Shown: positions 24,854-34,255, numbered from the stretch's first letter. The stretch is DNA of 50,295 nt from Candidatus Sulfomarinibacter kjeldsenii (GCA_014764485.1 JACXWA010000121.1:1-50295); one strand, 5' to 3'. Notes: generated by a model not told the origin, from the letters alone. Translations and numbers: made by a program.

Positions 24854-26269
24854 ATGGCGGAAGCGCGGAAAGAGAAGCTGAAGCGACTGGATCAACCACC
24901 CGTAAGGGTTGGGATGATCAGTCTCGGCTGCGCCAAAAACCTGGTCGATGGCGAAACCATGCTCGGGCATCTCGAACGTGCTGGGGTCGAGCTGACGGCA
25001 GATGCCGCCCAAGCCGACGTCGTGCTTGTCAACACGTGCGGTTTCATCGACGATGCCAAACGCGAATCTATCGACTCCATCCTCGAGGTTGTCGAGGCAA
25101 AGCAGAAAGGTGAAGTTCGCAGACTTGTGGTCACCGGATGTATGGCCCAGGCATATGCCGAGGAACTTCGGCGAGAGATTCCTGAGATCGACGCGTTCGT
25201 GGGATTGGACGAACTCGAACAGATTACCGAGGCGGTGCGCGGCGAGCTCTCGGACCACATACCCGATCAACGCGGCGCCCTCAAGGTCTACGACCACCAC
25301 AACCCGCGGATTCTCTCAACAGGCAGCTTCGCTTACCTCAAGGTTGCCGAGGGGTGCAACAACCCGTGTTCCTTCTGTCATATCCCGGAGATGCGCGGAG
25401 CATTTCGATCACGAACAATCGATGATCTGGTGAGCGAAGCGCGTTCACTCGAGGAACGCGGCGTCAAAGAGCTGGTGCTCATCGCTCAGGACACCACCCG
25501 CTACGGCGAAGATCTCGGTCTGGAGAACGGCCTTCGTTCTTTGGTAGAAGACCTTCTGGCGTCGACAACCGTACCGTGGATCCGGTTCCTTTACGCCTAC
25601 CCGGCGACCCTCGACGAGGGGTTGTTCGATCTCATGGCTGCCGAGAATCGGTTCCTATCCTATCTCGATATCCCATTGCAACACGCCAGCAGGTCGGTTC
25701 TCAAAGCGATGAAACGAGGCGGTGATGCGCGCTCCTATCGGGCGATGATCGAGCGCGCCAGAGCAGTTGTGCCAGACCTGACCCTTCGCACGACCTTCAT
25801 TGTCGGTTTTCCGGGGGAGGGTGAGGAGGAGTTTACCGAGCTTTTGGATTTTGTGCGGGAGGTGAGGTTCGATCACCTCGGCGCCTTTTCCTATTCCTGG
25901 CAGGAGGAGAATCCAGGTGCCAGCCTTGGCGATTCCGTCACAGGTGAGGAAAAGTCTCAAAGACACCAACTCCTCATGCAGGCGCAGCAGGAAATCTCTC
26001 TCAGCCACAACCAGGCGCTCATCGGTAGCACCTTGCCGGCGTTGGTGGCCGGGCCCCTGCCCGAAATGGAGTTGCTTCTCGAGGCGAGGCTGCAGCGACA
26101 AGCACCAGAAATTGACGGTCGCCTGTTGATCAACGACGGCACCGCATCGCCGGGATCTTTGGTCGAAGTAGAAATCACGGACGCCCATGAGTACGACATC
26201 GTAGGCCGTCTGGTTCGAGTTGTGGCGCCCGGTGAAACGACTGCTTTGCGCCTGCCGGTCGTGGGCTGA
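24854..26269 (+). CDS. rimO: Ribosomal protein S12 methylthiotransferase
   Basis: Methylthiolates an aspartate of ribosomal protein S12. The N-terminal UPF0004 domain has the three expected cysteines (SLGCAKNLVDGE, VNTCGFIDDAKRESID, VTGCMAQ). The radical SAM core has EGCNNPCSFCHIPEMRG with C-x3-C-x2-C. The C-terminal TRAM domain is present (about residue 395 onward). RimO rather than MiaB because of AKNLVDGE and DDAKRES; MiaB is encoded separately at 46.5 kb. GGAGG lies five bases before the ATG. Length is 471 residues. Confidence 0.95.
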   Translation: MAEARKEKLKRLDQPPVRVGMISLGCAKNLVDGETMLGHLERAGVELTADAAQADVVLVNTCGFIDDAKRESIDSILEVVEAKQKGEVRRLVVTGCMAQAYAEELRREIPEIDAFVGLDELEQITEAVRGELSDHIPDQRGALKVYDHHNPRILSTGSFAYLKVAEGCNNPCSFCHIPEMRGAFRSRTIDDLVSEARSLEERGVKELVLIAQDTTRYGEDLGLENGLRSLVEDLLASTTVPWIRFLYAYPATLDEGLFDLMAAENRFLSYLDIPLQHASRSVLKAMKRGGDARSYRAMIERARAVVPDLTLRTTFIVGFPGEGEEEFTELLDFVREVRFDHLGAFSYSWQEENPGASLGDSVTGEEKSQRHQLLMQAQQEISLSHNQALIGSTLPALVAGPLPEMELLLEARLQRQAPEIDGRLLINDGTASPGSLVEVEITDAHEYDIVGRLVRVVAPGETTALRLPVVG

Positions 26270-26278
26270 GGCGCTCGG

Positions 26279-27244
26279 ATGGAAGTCCTTCGTGATCCCC
26301 TTGGCAACGACGAACCGCCTCGTGGTTCCGTCCTCAGTATCGGTAATTTCGATGGAGTACATCGCGGTCATCAGGCCGTTCTGTCGCACGTGGTCGAGCG
26401 CGCCCAAACCCTTGGTGTGGGCGCTTTGGCGATGACTTTTGACCCCCATCCAATCAAGCTTCTCCGTCCGGCGGATGCGCCACGCCTTGTGACGACACTC
26501 GAACAACGCCTCGCCCTGATCGCTCGTACCGGAATCGAAACCTGCCTTTTGGTTCCCTTCACCCATAGGGTAGCGAGGATGATGGCGGAAGATTTTGTCC
26601 GTGACGTGCTCGTGCGACGCCTCACGGTCCAAGAGGTGTACATCGGCAAGAACTTCAGGTTTGGTGCCGATCGCGGCGGCGACGTCGAGTTGCTGACGAG
26701 AATGGGAGATGAACTCGGCTTCCAAGCCGCCTCCTCTCCAATCGTCGAACACCGAGGCGGAGTGGTGTCATCGACAAGGGTTCGACAGGCCATAGGTGAT
26801 GGCAGGGTTGAGGAGGCGGGAGGTCTTCTCGCCCGGGCGGTTTACATAGATGGGCGAGTATTGGAGGGCAAGCGGCTCGGGCGGACGCTCGGATTTCCAA
26901 CTCTCAACATCGAGGTTGAGAATGAGCTCCAGCCCGACCGTGGTGTCTATGTTACGGCTGTTCATATTCCGTCCTTCGAACGGACATTTCCAGCCGTAAC
27001 CAACGTCGGTGTGCGACCCACGATTTACCAGAACTCTCTGACAACCGTCGAGAGTCACCTCCTGGATTTCACTGCTGACGTCTATCGCGAACGGGTACGC
27101 CTTTTCTTCCTTCAAAGACTGCGCGAAGAACGCACATTTGATTCCACGACCCAGTTGATGGCCCAGATCCGACTCGACGTCGAGACCTCAAGGAATTACT
27201 TCGAGGAAAATCCTGTCGGCAATCTGCCGTTGGTCCTTCCGTGA
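26279..27244 (+). CDS. ribF: Bifunctional riboflavin kinase / FAD synthetase
   Basis: Makes FMN from riboflavin and FAD from FMN. The N-terminal adenylyltransferase domain has SIGNFDGVHRGHQAVL (GxFDGVHxGH), TFDPHPIKLL, FVRDVLVRRL, and GKNFRFGADRGG. STRVRQAIGDG precedes the kinase domain, which shows GKRLGRTLGFPTLNIE, GVYVT and TNVGVRPT. The 321-residue length is typical. The stop overlaps the next start (GTGA). Confidence 0.96.
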   Translation: MEVLRDPLGNDEPPRGSVLSIGNFDGVHRGHQAVLSHVVERAQTLGVGALAMTFDPHPIKLLRPADAPRLVTTLEQRLALIARTGIETCLLVPFTHRVARMMAEDFVRDVLVRRLTVQEVYIGKNFRFGADRGGDVELLTRMGDELGFQAASSPIVEHRGGVVSSTRVRQAIGDGRVEEAGGLLARAVYIDGRVLEGKRLGRTLGFPTLNIEVENELQPDRGVYVTAVHIPSFERTFPAVTNVGVRPTIYQNSLTTVESHLLDFTADVYRERVRLFFLQRLREERTFDSTTQLMAQIRLDVETSRNYFEENPVGNLPLVLP

Positions 27245-28254
27245 ACCTTGCAGCCGCTTTGGTTCTGCTTGCAGCCCTCGCTGTGTCAGCCACAATACTG
27301 CTGGTCGTGGTCGCGATGGTGTGGTGGGTCGATCGCTATGATCGCGAGCCCTTGCACCTTGTCGTGATGGTCTTCCTTTGGGGGGCGTCAGCGGCACCAC
27401 TGATTTCGGTGGTCATTTTCGGTGTGATCGACCGATTGCTGGGGGGCTTTGATGCAATAACTGCAAGTGGCTTGATCAGCCTCGGCCTCGTGACGCCGAT
27501 GGTCGAGGAGGTTTCCAAGGCCGTGGCCGTGGTTTTGGTTGTGGTTTTTTCGAGCAAATTCGACAATCCTACCGACGGTGTGGTCTATGGCACCGCAGTT
27601 GGTCTCGGTTTTGCCGTTTCGGAGAACGTTATTTACGGCATTTCTGCTGGCGTGCACCTTCGCAGCGCAGCAGGAATCCTGGTCCTGGTTGGTGGCAGAA
27701 CCCTTCTGTCAGCTGGAGTCCATGCGGTCAGCAGCGCCACATTCGGAGGGTTCCTGGGACACGCGGCAATGAGCGGGAAATTGCCTGCAAAAACCCTGTG
27801 GGCGGCGACCGGATTGCTGGCCGCAGTTGTCCTTCACGGATCGTGGAATCTTTCGTTGATGTGGTTCGGCCCGGTGGGGGAGGGTGGTGCCCCACGTCTC
27901 TGGTTGGCGGCCCTTCCGGTTCTCTACCTGGGTTACGTCATAACGCTGGCTCTGGTCCTCCACTCTGAGCACCGTATCCTCAAAAGGCAACTTGGCGACG
28001 AGGTGGAGCTTGGATTGATCCCGTCCTGGGTTCTTGATGTGATTCCATTCTACCGGCGACGGGTCCGGGCCAACTGGTGGCCATCGAGGAGGGAACGCAC
28101 CGTAATTGCACGGCTTCTGACGAGGATGGCGTTCCGCAAGCATGCCGTTCGAAATCTCTCACCAGGCGAAGCCGCCATCGCCTCGCTCGAGGTTGTGAAG
28201 TTACGGCAACGCCTACGGGAGATTCTGGATCCGGAGGATCCAGAACCTACATAG
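27241..28254 (+). CDS. PrsW family intramembrane protease-like protein
   Basis: A 337-residue multi-pass membrane protein. The glutamate motif PMVEEVSKA (about residue 88) is followed by FAVSENVIYG and later AGVHAVSSA and LHGSWN, which carry the histidines and asparagines expected for metal or catalytic sites in the PrsW/ABI superfamily. PrsW cleaves an anti-sigma factor in Bacillus; the substrate here is unknown. The C-terminal 80 residues are soluble and basic. It is coupled to ribF by a GTGA overlap. Confidence 0.85.
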   Translation: MNLAAALVLLAALAVSATILLVVVAMVWWVDRYDREPLHLVVMVFLWGASAAPLISVVIFGVIDRLLGGFDAITASGLISLGLVTPMVEEVSKAVAVVLVVVFSSKFDNPTDGVVYGTAVGLGFAVSENVIYGISAGVHLRSAAGILVLVGGRTLLSAGVHAVSSATFGGFLGHAAMSGKLPAKTLWAATGLLAAVVLHGSWNLSLMWFGPVGEGGAPRLWLAALPVLYLGYVITLALVLHSEHRILKRQLGDEVELGLIPSWVLDVIPFYRRRVRANWWPSRRERTVIARLLTRMAFRKHAVRNLSPGEAAIASLEVVKLRQRLREILDPEDPEPT

Positions 28255-28290
28255 GCATTCGCTTGAATGTCAAACCTTTGTTGCAGTCAA

Positions 28291-28318
28291 TTGCCTCGAC
28301 GCCGACGGGCTGTACGAT
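28291..28318 (+). promoter_or_regulatory. Leaderless-type promoter before the helical-repeat gene
   Basis: TTGCCT (28291-28296), a 16-base spacer and TACGAT (28313-28318) lie so close to the ATG at 28324 that the transcript would begin at or next to the start codon. Confidence 0.5.
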
Positions 28319-28323
28319 AGGGA

Positions 28324-29112
28324 ATGGACAAGAAGTCCATTCCTGAGCTCGATTCTGTTGGTCTCATGGAGTTCGTCCGCGGACGGCAGGTTGACGAACT
28401 CGAGGTCTTGCAGGTCTTACGGTCGCCGTTCTGCACGGCTCAGATTGCGGAGCGAATTGCCTCCGAACCACGGCTCATGGGCACGCACGAAGTTCGTGAA
28501 AGGCTCGCGGGATTCCCGGGATTTACTTTTGGGCGCGCTCTGGATCTCCTGGCAACACTTCCTTGGACCTCGCTCCTGTCTCTGGCCCAATCGCCGCGGA
28601 CACCACCGGTAGTGCGCCGGCAGGCCGAACGCAAACTGCTCGCATCACTCTCATCGATGGCCCTTGGCGAGAAAATTGCCCTCGCGCGGCGGGCCCACAG
28701 AGCCCTCTTCCGACCTCTGATCAGTACGGCTGACGGACAGGTGCTCTGCGCCCTTCTCAACAATGCCCGTCTGGTGGAGAACGACATTCTCGTCATTCTC
28801 AACACCTCCGAGCCAACACGGGAGTTCTTCTCAGCGCTGGCGAACCATGTCAAATGGGGATCATACATCCGTGTCCGGCGAACTCTCGTCGTTTGTCCAC
28901 ACACGCCGCTACCGCTGGCCTTGAGTGTGCTCGTTCAGCTTTCGGTGGCGGAGATTCGACGGATCTTGGAGTATCCAAATCTGCCGGACAATGTGCGCGA
29001 GGCAGCGCAGTCACTGCTCCAAAGAGAAGCCACAGGACAGCGAAGGGTGATAGACTTCAGCGGTGATGACAGCGATGGAGGGTGTGCCCAACCACCCGAA
29101 AGCTTTCGGTGA
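28324..29112 (+). CDS. Helical-repeat (HEAT-like) protein of unknown function
   Basis: A 262-residue predicted soluble protein, predominantly helical, with no catalytic motif I recognise. Two modules share a pattern: a short x-P-x-T-P turn (RTPPVVRRQAERKLL, HTPLPLALSVLVQL) followed by a helical pair and, near the end, NLPDNVREAAQSLL. The C-terminal module closely resembles the end of the protein at 29868, so the two are probably paralogues or share a domain. It is followed, with overlap, by the RodZ-like gene, suggesting a conserved gene set. Confidence 0.65.
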   Translation: MDKKSIPELDSVGLMEFVRGRQVDELEVLQVLRSPFCTAQIAERIASEPRLMGTHEVRERLAGFPGFTFGRALDLLATLPWTSLLSLAQSPRTPPVVRRQAERKLLASLSSMALGEKIALARRAHRALFRPLISTADGQVLCALLNNARLVENDILVILNTSEPTREFFSALANHVKWGSYIRVRRTLVVCPHTPLPLALSVLVQLSVAEIRRILEYPNLPDNVREAAQSLLQREATGQRRVIDFSGDDSDGGCAQPPESFR

Positions 29113-29875
29113 GGAGCTGCAGAGGCTGCGCGAAAGCACCGGGTTGAGTTTGGAAGACATCGCGGAAGAAACCAAGATCTCGAGGCAGATACTCAGATCC
29201 CTCGAATCGGGTGACTTCCGGTTTCTCCCGCAGAAGGTCTTCTGCCGAAATTTTGTCACCCAATACGCGGTGGTTGTCGGGGCCGATCCGGAGGAACTCG
29301 CTGACGGCTTCGAGGCAGCTTGGGAGAGGTTTCTGCTCGCCTCGGGAAATCACCTGCAGATTGAGATCGATGAAGCCCCATTCATTCAAGCGATTCGTTG
29401 GCGGTTTTGGCTGCCGGTGACGATTGCTGCGGCAATCCTGATTGTTGCGGCCGTGGTGATTCTGAGAGGTTCGGCGCCTGACGTACATCTCGCCGCTGAA
29501 AATCGATCCACTCCAATGCCACGAACGGCAACCAATCCTGTTCCGGCATCACCATCGATGCTCCCTACAGCAACGGAGATAGTAGACGAGGGCGACTACG
29601 TATCCATCCTGGTGAGGGTCCATCCGGAGATGGAGTGCTGGATTCACTTCCGTGATCGTAACGGCGTCGCCGGCGGTAAACTGCTGGCCGGAGGAACAGA
29701 GGAACGTATCGACCTCATGGGTCCGGTCAAGCTCACGGTCGGCGATGCTGACGCCGTTGTGATAGAAATCGCCGGGGTCGAGTACAGGGGCCTTGGTCGG
29801 CCGGGGCAGGTCGTACACACTGAAGTCAGCGGTGAAGGTCTGGTCGTTCTCGGGCCGAGGGCGAGAAATGAATGA
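29066..29875 (+). CDS. RodZ-like HTH membrane protein (DUF4115 type)
   Basis: Residues about 15-80 form a Cro/RodZ-type helix-turn-helix (FGEELQRLRESTGLSLEDIAEETKI and LESGDF). A membrane segment lies near residues 112-135 (WLPVTIAAAILIVAAVVIL). A C-terminal beta domain (about 165-269) of DUF4115 type follows. RodZ organises MreB and cell shape; some relatives are regulators. The start is uncertain: ATG 29066, GTG 29063 and ATG 29075 are possible, all overlapping the preceding gene. The stop overlaps the next gene, so the three are likely co-translated. Confidence 0.82.
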   Translation: MTAMEGVPNHPKAFGEELQRLRESTGLSLEDIAEETKISRQILRSLESGDFRFLPQKVFCRNFVTQYAVVVGADPEELADGFEAAWERFLLASGNHLQIEIDEAPFIQAIRWRFWLPVTIAAAILIVAAVVILRGSAPDVHLAAENRSTPMPRTATNPVPASPSMLPTATEIVDEGDYVSILVRVHPEMECWIHFRDRNGVAGGKLLAGGTEERIDLMGPVKLTVGDADAVVIEIAGVEYRGLGRPGQVVHTEVSGEGLVVLGPRARNE

Positions 29876-30938
29876 TCGGAAACCTCTTTCCGGCGCCGAC
29901 CTGATTGCCGGCATCGTCAAAGGTCAGGTGCCGCGTCAGGTCCGTCTCTTCGCAGCTCAGGGTCTACTCCCAATTTCACGCGAGGAGCTGTTGAGCCTTC
30001 AGTGTGTTCTCAGTTCGGACCCCAACGAAGAGCTGGCCAGCGTGGCTGCAGAATCGGTGCGGGGTGAAGAGCTGAGTACGATTCTAGACTGGCTTCGGGA
30101 CCATCCTCCGGAGTCGATAGTGCTGGATCAACTTATAAGGGTACGCGACGAAGAGGCCGTTTGGGCGCTGGTGGCGGGCCATTCTAATGTGTCCGACGAA
30201 ACTCTGCGCGTCATCGCGAAGAACGCTTCTCCCATGGTGCAGGACATCATCATCACCAACCAGGTGCGGCTCCTCGGTTGTCTCGAGATCCTCGACGACC
30301 TACGCGCCAACCCACAGGTCAATCAGGTGGTGTTACGCAGAATCCGTGAGTTCGAGGAAGAGTTTATCGAAAAGGTCTTAGCCGAGGAAGAAGCCGCGGC
30401 CAGAGCGGGACCGAGCGTTGAAGATGCGATCGAGGCGTTGCACGCTATTGGCGCCCACATCCCCAAAGAGACCTCGATGCCGTATCCGCTCACCGAGGAC
30501 GAAGAACTCGAGGACGCAATCAGAAAAGCAGGAAAGTCGGTTCATTCCAAACTCCTGACAATGAGTGTCCATGAACGCATTATTTGCGCCCTCAGGGGAA
30601 CTCGGGAAGAAAGGTCGCTTCTGATCAACAGCAGAAATCGGCTGATTCAAAGATCGGTGCTGGCCTGTCCAAAACTGAGTGACGGCGAAATTGAACAGTT
30701 TGCCGCCTCCAGGAGCATCGCCCAGGAGGTGATCAAGCTGATCGCCGCCAACACCCGATGGTTGCGACAGTATCCTATAATGTCGGCTCTTGCGATGAAC
30801 CCGAAAACCCCGGTCTACACCGCCAAGTCAATTCTTCCCCGCCTCAACCTCCGCGACAAGATGCGGGTTTCCCGCGATCGAAACCTCCCTCCAGTCACCC
30901 GGAAAATCGCTGAGAAACTCCTCGACACAAGGAGGTAG
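29868..30938 (+). CDS. Second helical-repeat protein of unknown function
   Basis: A 356-residue, mostly helical soluble protein. Its end (NPKTPVYTAKSILPRLNLRD, then NLPPVTRKIAEKLL) matches the module in the gene at 28324. Earlier copies include DPNEELASVAAESV and NPQVNQVVLRRI. A glutamate/alanine-rich segment lies at about residues 160-180. No catalytic motif is seen. ATG at 29868 is preceded by a GAGGGCGAG site and overlaps the RodZ-like stop. It may bind proteins of the neighbouring J-domain and phosphatase genes, which is inference from position. Confidence 0.65.
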   Translation: MNDRKPLSGADLIAGIVKGQVPRQVRLFAAQGLLPISREELLSLQCVLSSDPNEELASVAAESVRGEELSTILDWLRDHPPESIVLDQLIRVRDEEAVWALVAGHSNVSDETLRVIAKNASPMVQDIIITNQVRLLGCLEILDDLRANPQVNQVVLRRIREFEEEFIEKVLAEEEAAARAGPSVEDAIEALHAIGAHIPKETSMPYPLTEDEELEDAIRKAGKSVHSKLLTMSVHERIICALRGTREERSLLINSRNRLIQRSVLACPKLSDGEIEQFAASRSIAQEVIKLIAANTRWLRQYPIMSALAMNPKTPVYTAKSILPRLNLRDKMRVSRDRNLPPVTRKIAEKLLDTRR

Positions 30939-31035
30939 ACGGGCGCTGCGCGGCCATAACCAGACTCATCCTCAGTCATTGCGAAGGTATTATGAACGTG
31001 GTAGTTTCGTCTTGGTGCCAATGGAGTAATCGAGG

Positions 31036-31695
31036 ATGCGGAAGCAAGTCACTTTTTATGACACATTAGGTGTCGAGCGGGATGCGCCCGACCAGGATAT
31101 TCGTGGTGCGTTTCGCAGGCTGGCCCTCAAATATCACCCTGATCGTTATTCCGACGGTCAGAGGGCGGATGCTGAGGAGCGGTTCCAGGGCATCACCGAG
31201 GCATTCAACATCCTCAGCCATCCCGAGAGTCGAGAGAAATACGACAAGGAAATTTCACAGGGAACCGACGTCAAATCGATGGATGCCAAGGAGATTTCGC
31301 GCCGGCTGGCTGCCAAGGGGTCCCAGCTGATGCGGGAGGGTAAAATGGCAGAGGCGATTGAATGCCTCAAAACAGCGGTTGACCACGACGACGACAATGC
31401 ACGGGCACATTATTTTTACGCCCAGGTCATAGCGCGAATTTCGGGCAGGGAACGTGACGCTCTGAGACACGTCGAAAAGGCGGTCAGCCTCGAATCAGAC
31501 AATGCTACGATGAAGGCTGAGGCCGCAGCGCTTTCAATGGCTGCGGGGATGAAGACGCGCGCCCTGCGCCACGCCCAACAGGCGCTCAGATTGGACCCAA
31601 CCAACGTCAAGGCGACCGAAGTCATCAACGAGCTTGAAGGCGAGGAAAACGGCAAGGGAGGAAGCCTTTTAGGGCGCCTCCGCGGAAAGAGCTGA
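31036..31695 (+). CDS. J-domain protein with TPR-like C-terminus
   Basis: Residues about 1-65 are a DnaJ domain with the HPD tripeptide (KYHPDRYSDGQ) that stimulates DnaK ATPase; residues about 85-200 hold helical TPR-like repeats (IECLKTAVDHDDDNARAHYFYAQV). There is no zinc finger, so it is not canonical DnaJ but a specialised co-chaperone. The 219-residue ORF is six bases upstream of the PP2C gene. Confidence 0.88.
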   Translation: MRKQVTFYDTLGVERDAPDQDIRGAFRRLALKYHPDRYSDGQRADAEERFQGITEAFNILSHPESREKYDKEISQGTDVKSMDAKEISRRLAAKGSQLMREGKMAEAIECLKTAVDHDDDNARAHYFYAQVIARISGRERDALRHVEKAVSLESDNATMKAEAAALSMAAGMKTRALRHAQQALRLDPTNVKATEVINELEGEENGKGGSLLGRLRGKS

Positions 31696-31701
31696 ACCAT
31701 A

Positions 31702-32514
31702 GTGAATCTGAACACGAAAAATCGGTTCGAACTGGAAGCATCGGGAGCCACCGATGTCGGAATGAAGCGTCGCCTCAATGAGGACGTTTTTGTCGTCGAC
31801 TCCGATGCCGGCATGTATCTCGTCGCCGATGGCATGGGTGGACATGCGGCGGGTGAGGTCGCTTCGAGGGTGGCGACTGATGAGATTCTGCGAGCATTCA
31901 CGGAAGGCACGAACGACGCGGATGAAACATGGCCCGAACACTGGGACGCAGATCGCAGTGCAACAGCCAATCTCATCGTTGATGCGATCGTAGCCGGCCA
32001 CCATCAGGTAACCACGGCGATGAACAACAACGCAGAGCTCAAGGGAATGGGTACGACCGTGGTGGTGGCAGTCTATCTCCGTGGCGAAGGCAAGATCGTG
32101 ATCTGCCACGTTGGTGACAGTCGGGCATACCGCTATCGGCGTGGGGGGCTTATGCTGCTCACCAATGACCATTCGTGGGTGCACGAGCAGGTCGAGGCCG
32201 GGTTCCTGACCGAGGAGGCAGCACGTACTCATCCTCTGAAGAACGTCGTCACCCAGGCCCTTGGAGGCAACAGCGAACCGAAGGTCGATGTCCTCGAGGA
32301 CAAAATCGATGAAGGCGATATCTACATGCTGTGTTCCGACGGATTGAACTCGATGTTGACCGATGCCGAGATCGCTGCGGTACTGGAAACTGGTGGATCC
32401 TTGGACGAAACGTGCGGTCGCCTGATCTCCGAAGCCAATGAGCGTGGCGGTAATGACAACATTAGCGTGGTCCTCATGCGCCTCCCGAGCTTCCAGTCGG
32501 TCAATCCCTCCTGA
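31702..32514 (+). CDS. PP2C-type serine/threonine protein phosphatase
   Basis: A 270-residue Stp-like phosphatase removing phosphate from Ser/Thr with two Mn or Mg ions. Motifs: KRRLNEDVFVVD (metal aspartate nearby), VADGMGGHAAGEVAS, GMGTTVVVAV, HVGDSRAYRYR, TQALGG and CSDGLNSMLTD, ending GGNDNISVVLM. The start is GTG, which is two codons before the N-terminal NLNTK. No protein kinase partner is in the window. It probably shares a transcript with the J-domain gene. Confidence 0.95.
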   Translation: MNLNTKNRFELEASGATDVGMKRRLNEDVFVVDSDAGMYLVADGMGGHAAGEVASRVATDEILRAFTEGTNDADETWPEHWDADRSATANLIVDAIVAGHHQVTTAMNNNAELKGMGTTVVVAVYLRGEGKIVICHVGDSRAYRYRRGGLMLLTNDHSWVHEQVEAGFLTEEAARTHPLKNVVTQALGGNSEPKVDVLEDKIDEGDIYMLCSDGLNSMLTDAEIAAVLETGGSLDETCGRLISEANERGGNDNISVVLMRLPSFQSVNPS

Positions 32515-32560
32515 GAGTTCCAAGTCTGATTCCTTAGGACACCGAGAATGCTGGTGAGAT

Positions 32561-34255
32561 ATGCAGGCCGAATTCAACCTTGAGTATTCCTCGCAGTACG
32601 GCGGTGTTCCGGGGCAACTTCTTCTGGTAATCCTCGATGGCGTAGGCCTGTACCGAGGATGTGCCGACGGCTACGACTGGAACGCCTTTGATCTGGCCAA
32701 CACCCCGAACCTCGATCGTCTCATTGCCGAGGCGCCTGTCTTTCTCGAACTCAAGGCCCACGGTTCGGCGGTCGGTCTGCCGAGCGAGAAGGATATGGGA
32801 AATTCCGAGGTAGGCCACAACGCGATCGGTGCCGGCAGGGTCTTCGAGCAGGGCGCCAAACTGGTGAACCAGGCGATTTCAAGCGGTGCTGTCTTCAGAG
32901 GGCAGACCTGGCACCGGCTGGTCGAAAACGTAAAGACCAATGACAGCACCTTTCACCTGATCGGCTTGCTGTCAGACGGGAATGTACACAGCCACATCGA
33001 CCACCTCGAGGCCCTGATTCGGCATCTCGCCATCGAGGGAGTGCGGAGAGTCAGGGTGCACGCATTGGCCGACGGTCGGGATGTCAACCCGGTCTCATAC
33101 GATTTCTATCTCCAAAAACTGGAACGGATCCTGGATGAGGTCAGCGATGCCGGCGTCGATGCGCGGTTGGCCTCGGGCGGCGGACGAATGCAGATAACGA
33201 TGGATCGCTACCAGGCCGACTGGGAAATGGTGCGGCGAGGATGGAACACGCATGTCGCGGGCGAGGGCAGGGGCTTTACGAGCGCCGGCGAGGCGGTCGA
33301 GGTGTTGCGGAGTGAAAACCCCGGCGTGATCGATCAGGACCTGCCGCCGTTTGTAATTACTGGCAGCGACGGGTTGCCGGTCGGTCCTGTCAACGACGGC
33401 GACTCGGTGGTGTTCTTCAACTTTCGCGGTGACCGCGCCATCGAGATTTCGCGCGCATTTTCTGAATCTGATTTCGATGTCTTTGAACGGACGCCCAACC
33501 CGGAGGTTCTGTACGCCGGAATGATGGAGTACGACGGGGATCTGAACATCCCGCCCCTCTTCCTGGTGCGTCCTCCGGCTATCTCTCGCACGCTCTCGGA
33601 GTATCTGGTCCACAACGGCATCAACCAGCTCGCGGTAGCCGAGACTCAGAAATTCGGACATGTGACATATTTCTGGAATGGCAATAACTCTGTGCCGTTC
33701 TACGCCACCCTCGAGGATTGTATCGAGGTGCCTTCTGAAAATGTCGCTTTCGACAAGAAACCGGAAATGAAGGCGCGCGAGGTGTGTGAAGAGGTGATCA
33801 AAGATCTCGAGACAAAGGCGCATAGATTCATCCGGGTCAACTTTGCGAATGGTGACATGGTTGGTCATACAGGTTCAATCGAAGCCGCGGTGCAAGCGAT
33901 AGAGGTAGTTGACGAATGCATCGGGCGTATCGAGGCCGGGGTCCAGGAGGCGGGAGCAACCATGGTCATCACGGCCGACCACGGAAATCTCGACATGATG
34001 AGGGAGGTCGATCAAGGAACCGGCATGACCAAGCTCGACGTCGATGGCAACCCGGTCGTCAAGACCAGCCACACCCTGTCTCCGGTGCCATGGTGTCTTG
34101 TCGGAGGCGACGCGGACGGTTTCAAAATCAACACCTCGGTAGAGGAACCGGGACTCGCCAACATCGCAGCGACCTTGCTAACCCTCCTCGGCTTCATCGC
34201 CCCTTCCGACTACCTCCCATCACTCGTCGAACGGATCGAGTCAGTTTTTGACTGA
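32561..34255 (+). CDS. gpmI: 2,3-bisphosphoglycerate-independent phosphoglycerate mutase, plant-type
   Basis: Interconverts 3- and 2-phosphoglycerate through a phosphoserine and two Mn ions. Key segments are LVILDGVGL, DMGNSEVGHNAIGAGR (catalytic serine), SDGNVHSHIDHLEAL, HALADGRDV, FFNFRGDRAIE, KFGHVTYFWNGN, FANGDMVGHTG and ITADHGN. The 564-residue length and details such as HGSAVGLPSEKDMGNSEVGHNA and FGHVTYFWNGN look more like plant and trypanosomatid iPGM than the roughly 510-residue E. coli type. The start ATG at 32561 is supported by a GGTGAG-like site. Confidence 0.95.
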   Translation: MQAEFNLEYSSQYGGVPGQLLLVILDGVGLYRGCADGYDWNAFDLANTPNLDRLIAEAPVFLELKAHGSAVGLPSEKDMGNSEVGHNAIGAGRVFEQGAKLVNQAISSGAVFRGQTWHRLVENVKTNDSTFHLIGLLSDGNVHSHIDHLEALIRHLAIEGVRRVRVHALADGRDVNPVSYDFYLQKLERILDEVSDAGVDARLASGGGRMQITMDRYQADWEMVRRGWNTHVAGEGRGFTSAGEAVEVLRSENPGVIDQDLPPFVITGSDGLPVGPVNDGDSVVFFNFRGDRAIEISRAFSESDFDVFERTPNPEVLYAGMMEYDGDLNIPPLFLVRPPAISRTLSEYLVHNGINQLAVAETQKFGHVTYFWNGNNSVPFYATLEDCIEVPSENVAFDKKPEMKAREVCEEVIKDLETKAHRFIRVNFANGDMVGHTGSIEAAVQAIEVVDECIGRIEAGVQEAGATMVITADHGNLDMMREVDQGTGMTKLDVDGNPVVKTSHTLSPVPWCLVGGDADGFKINTSVEEPGLANIAATLLTLLGFIAPSDYLPSLVERIESVFD

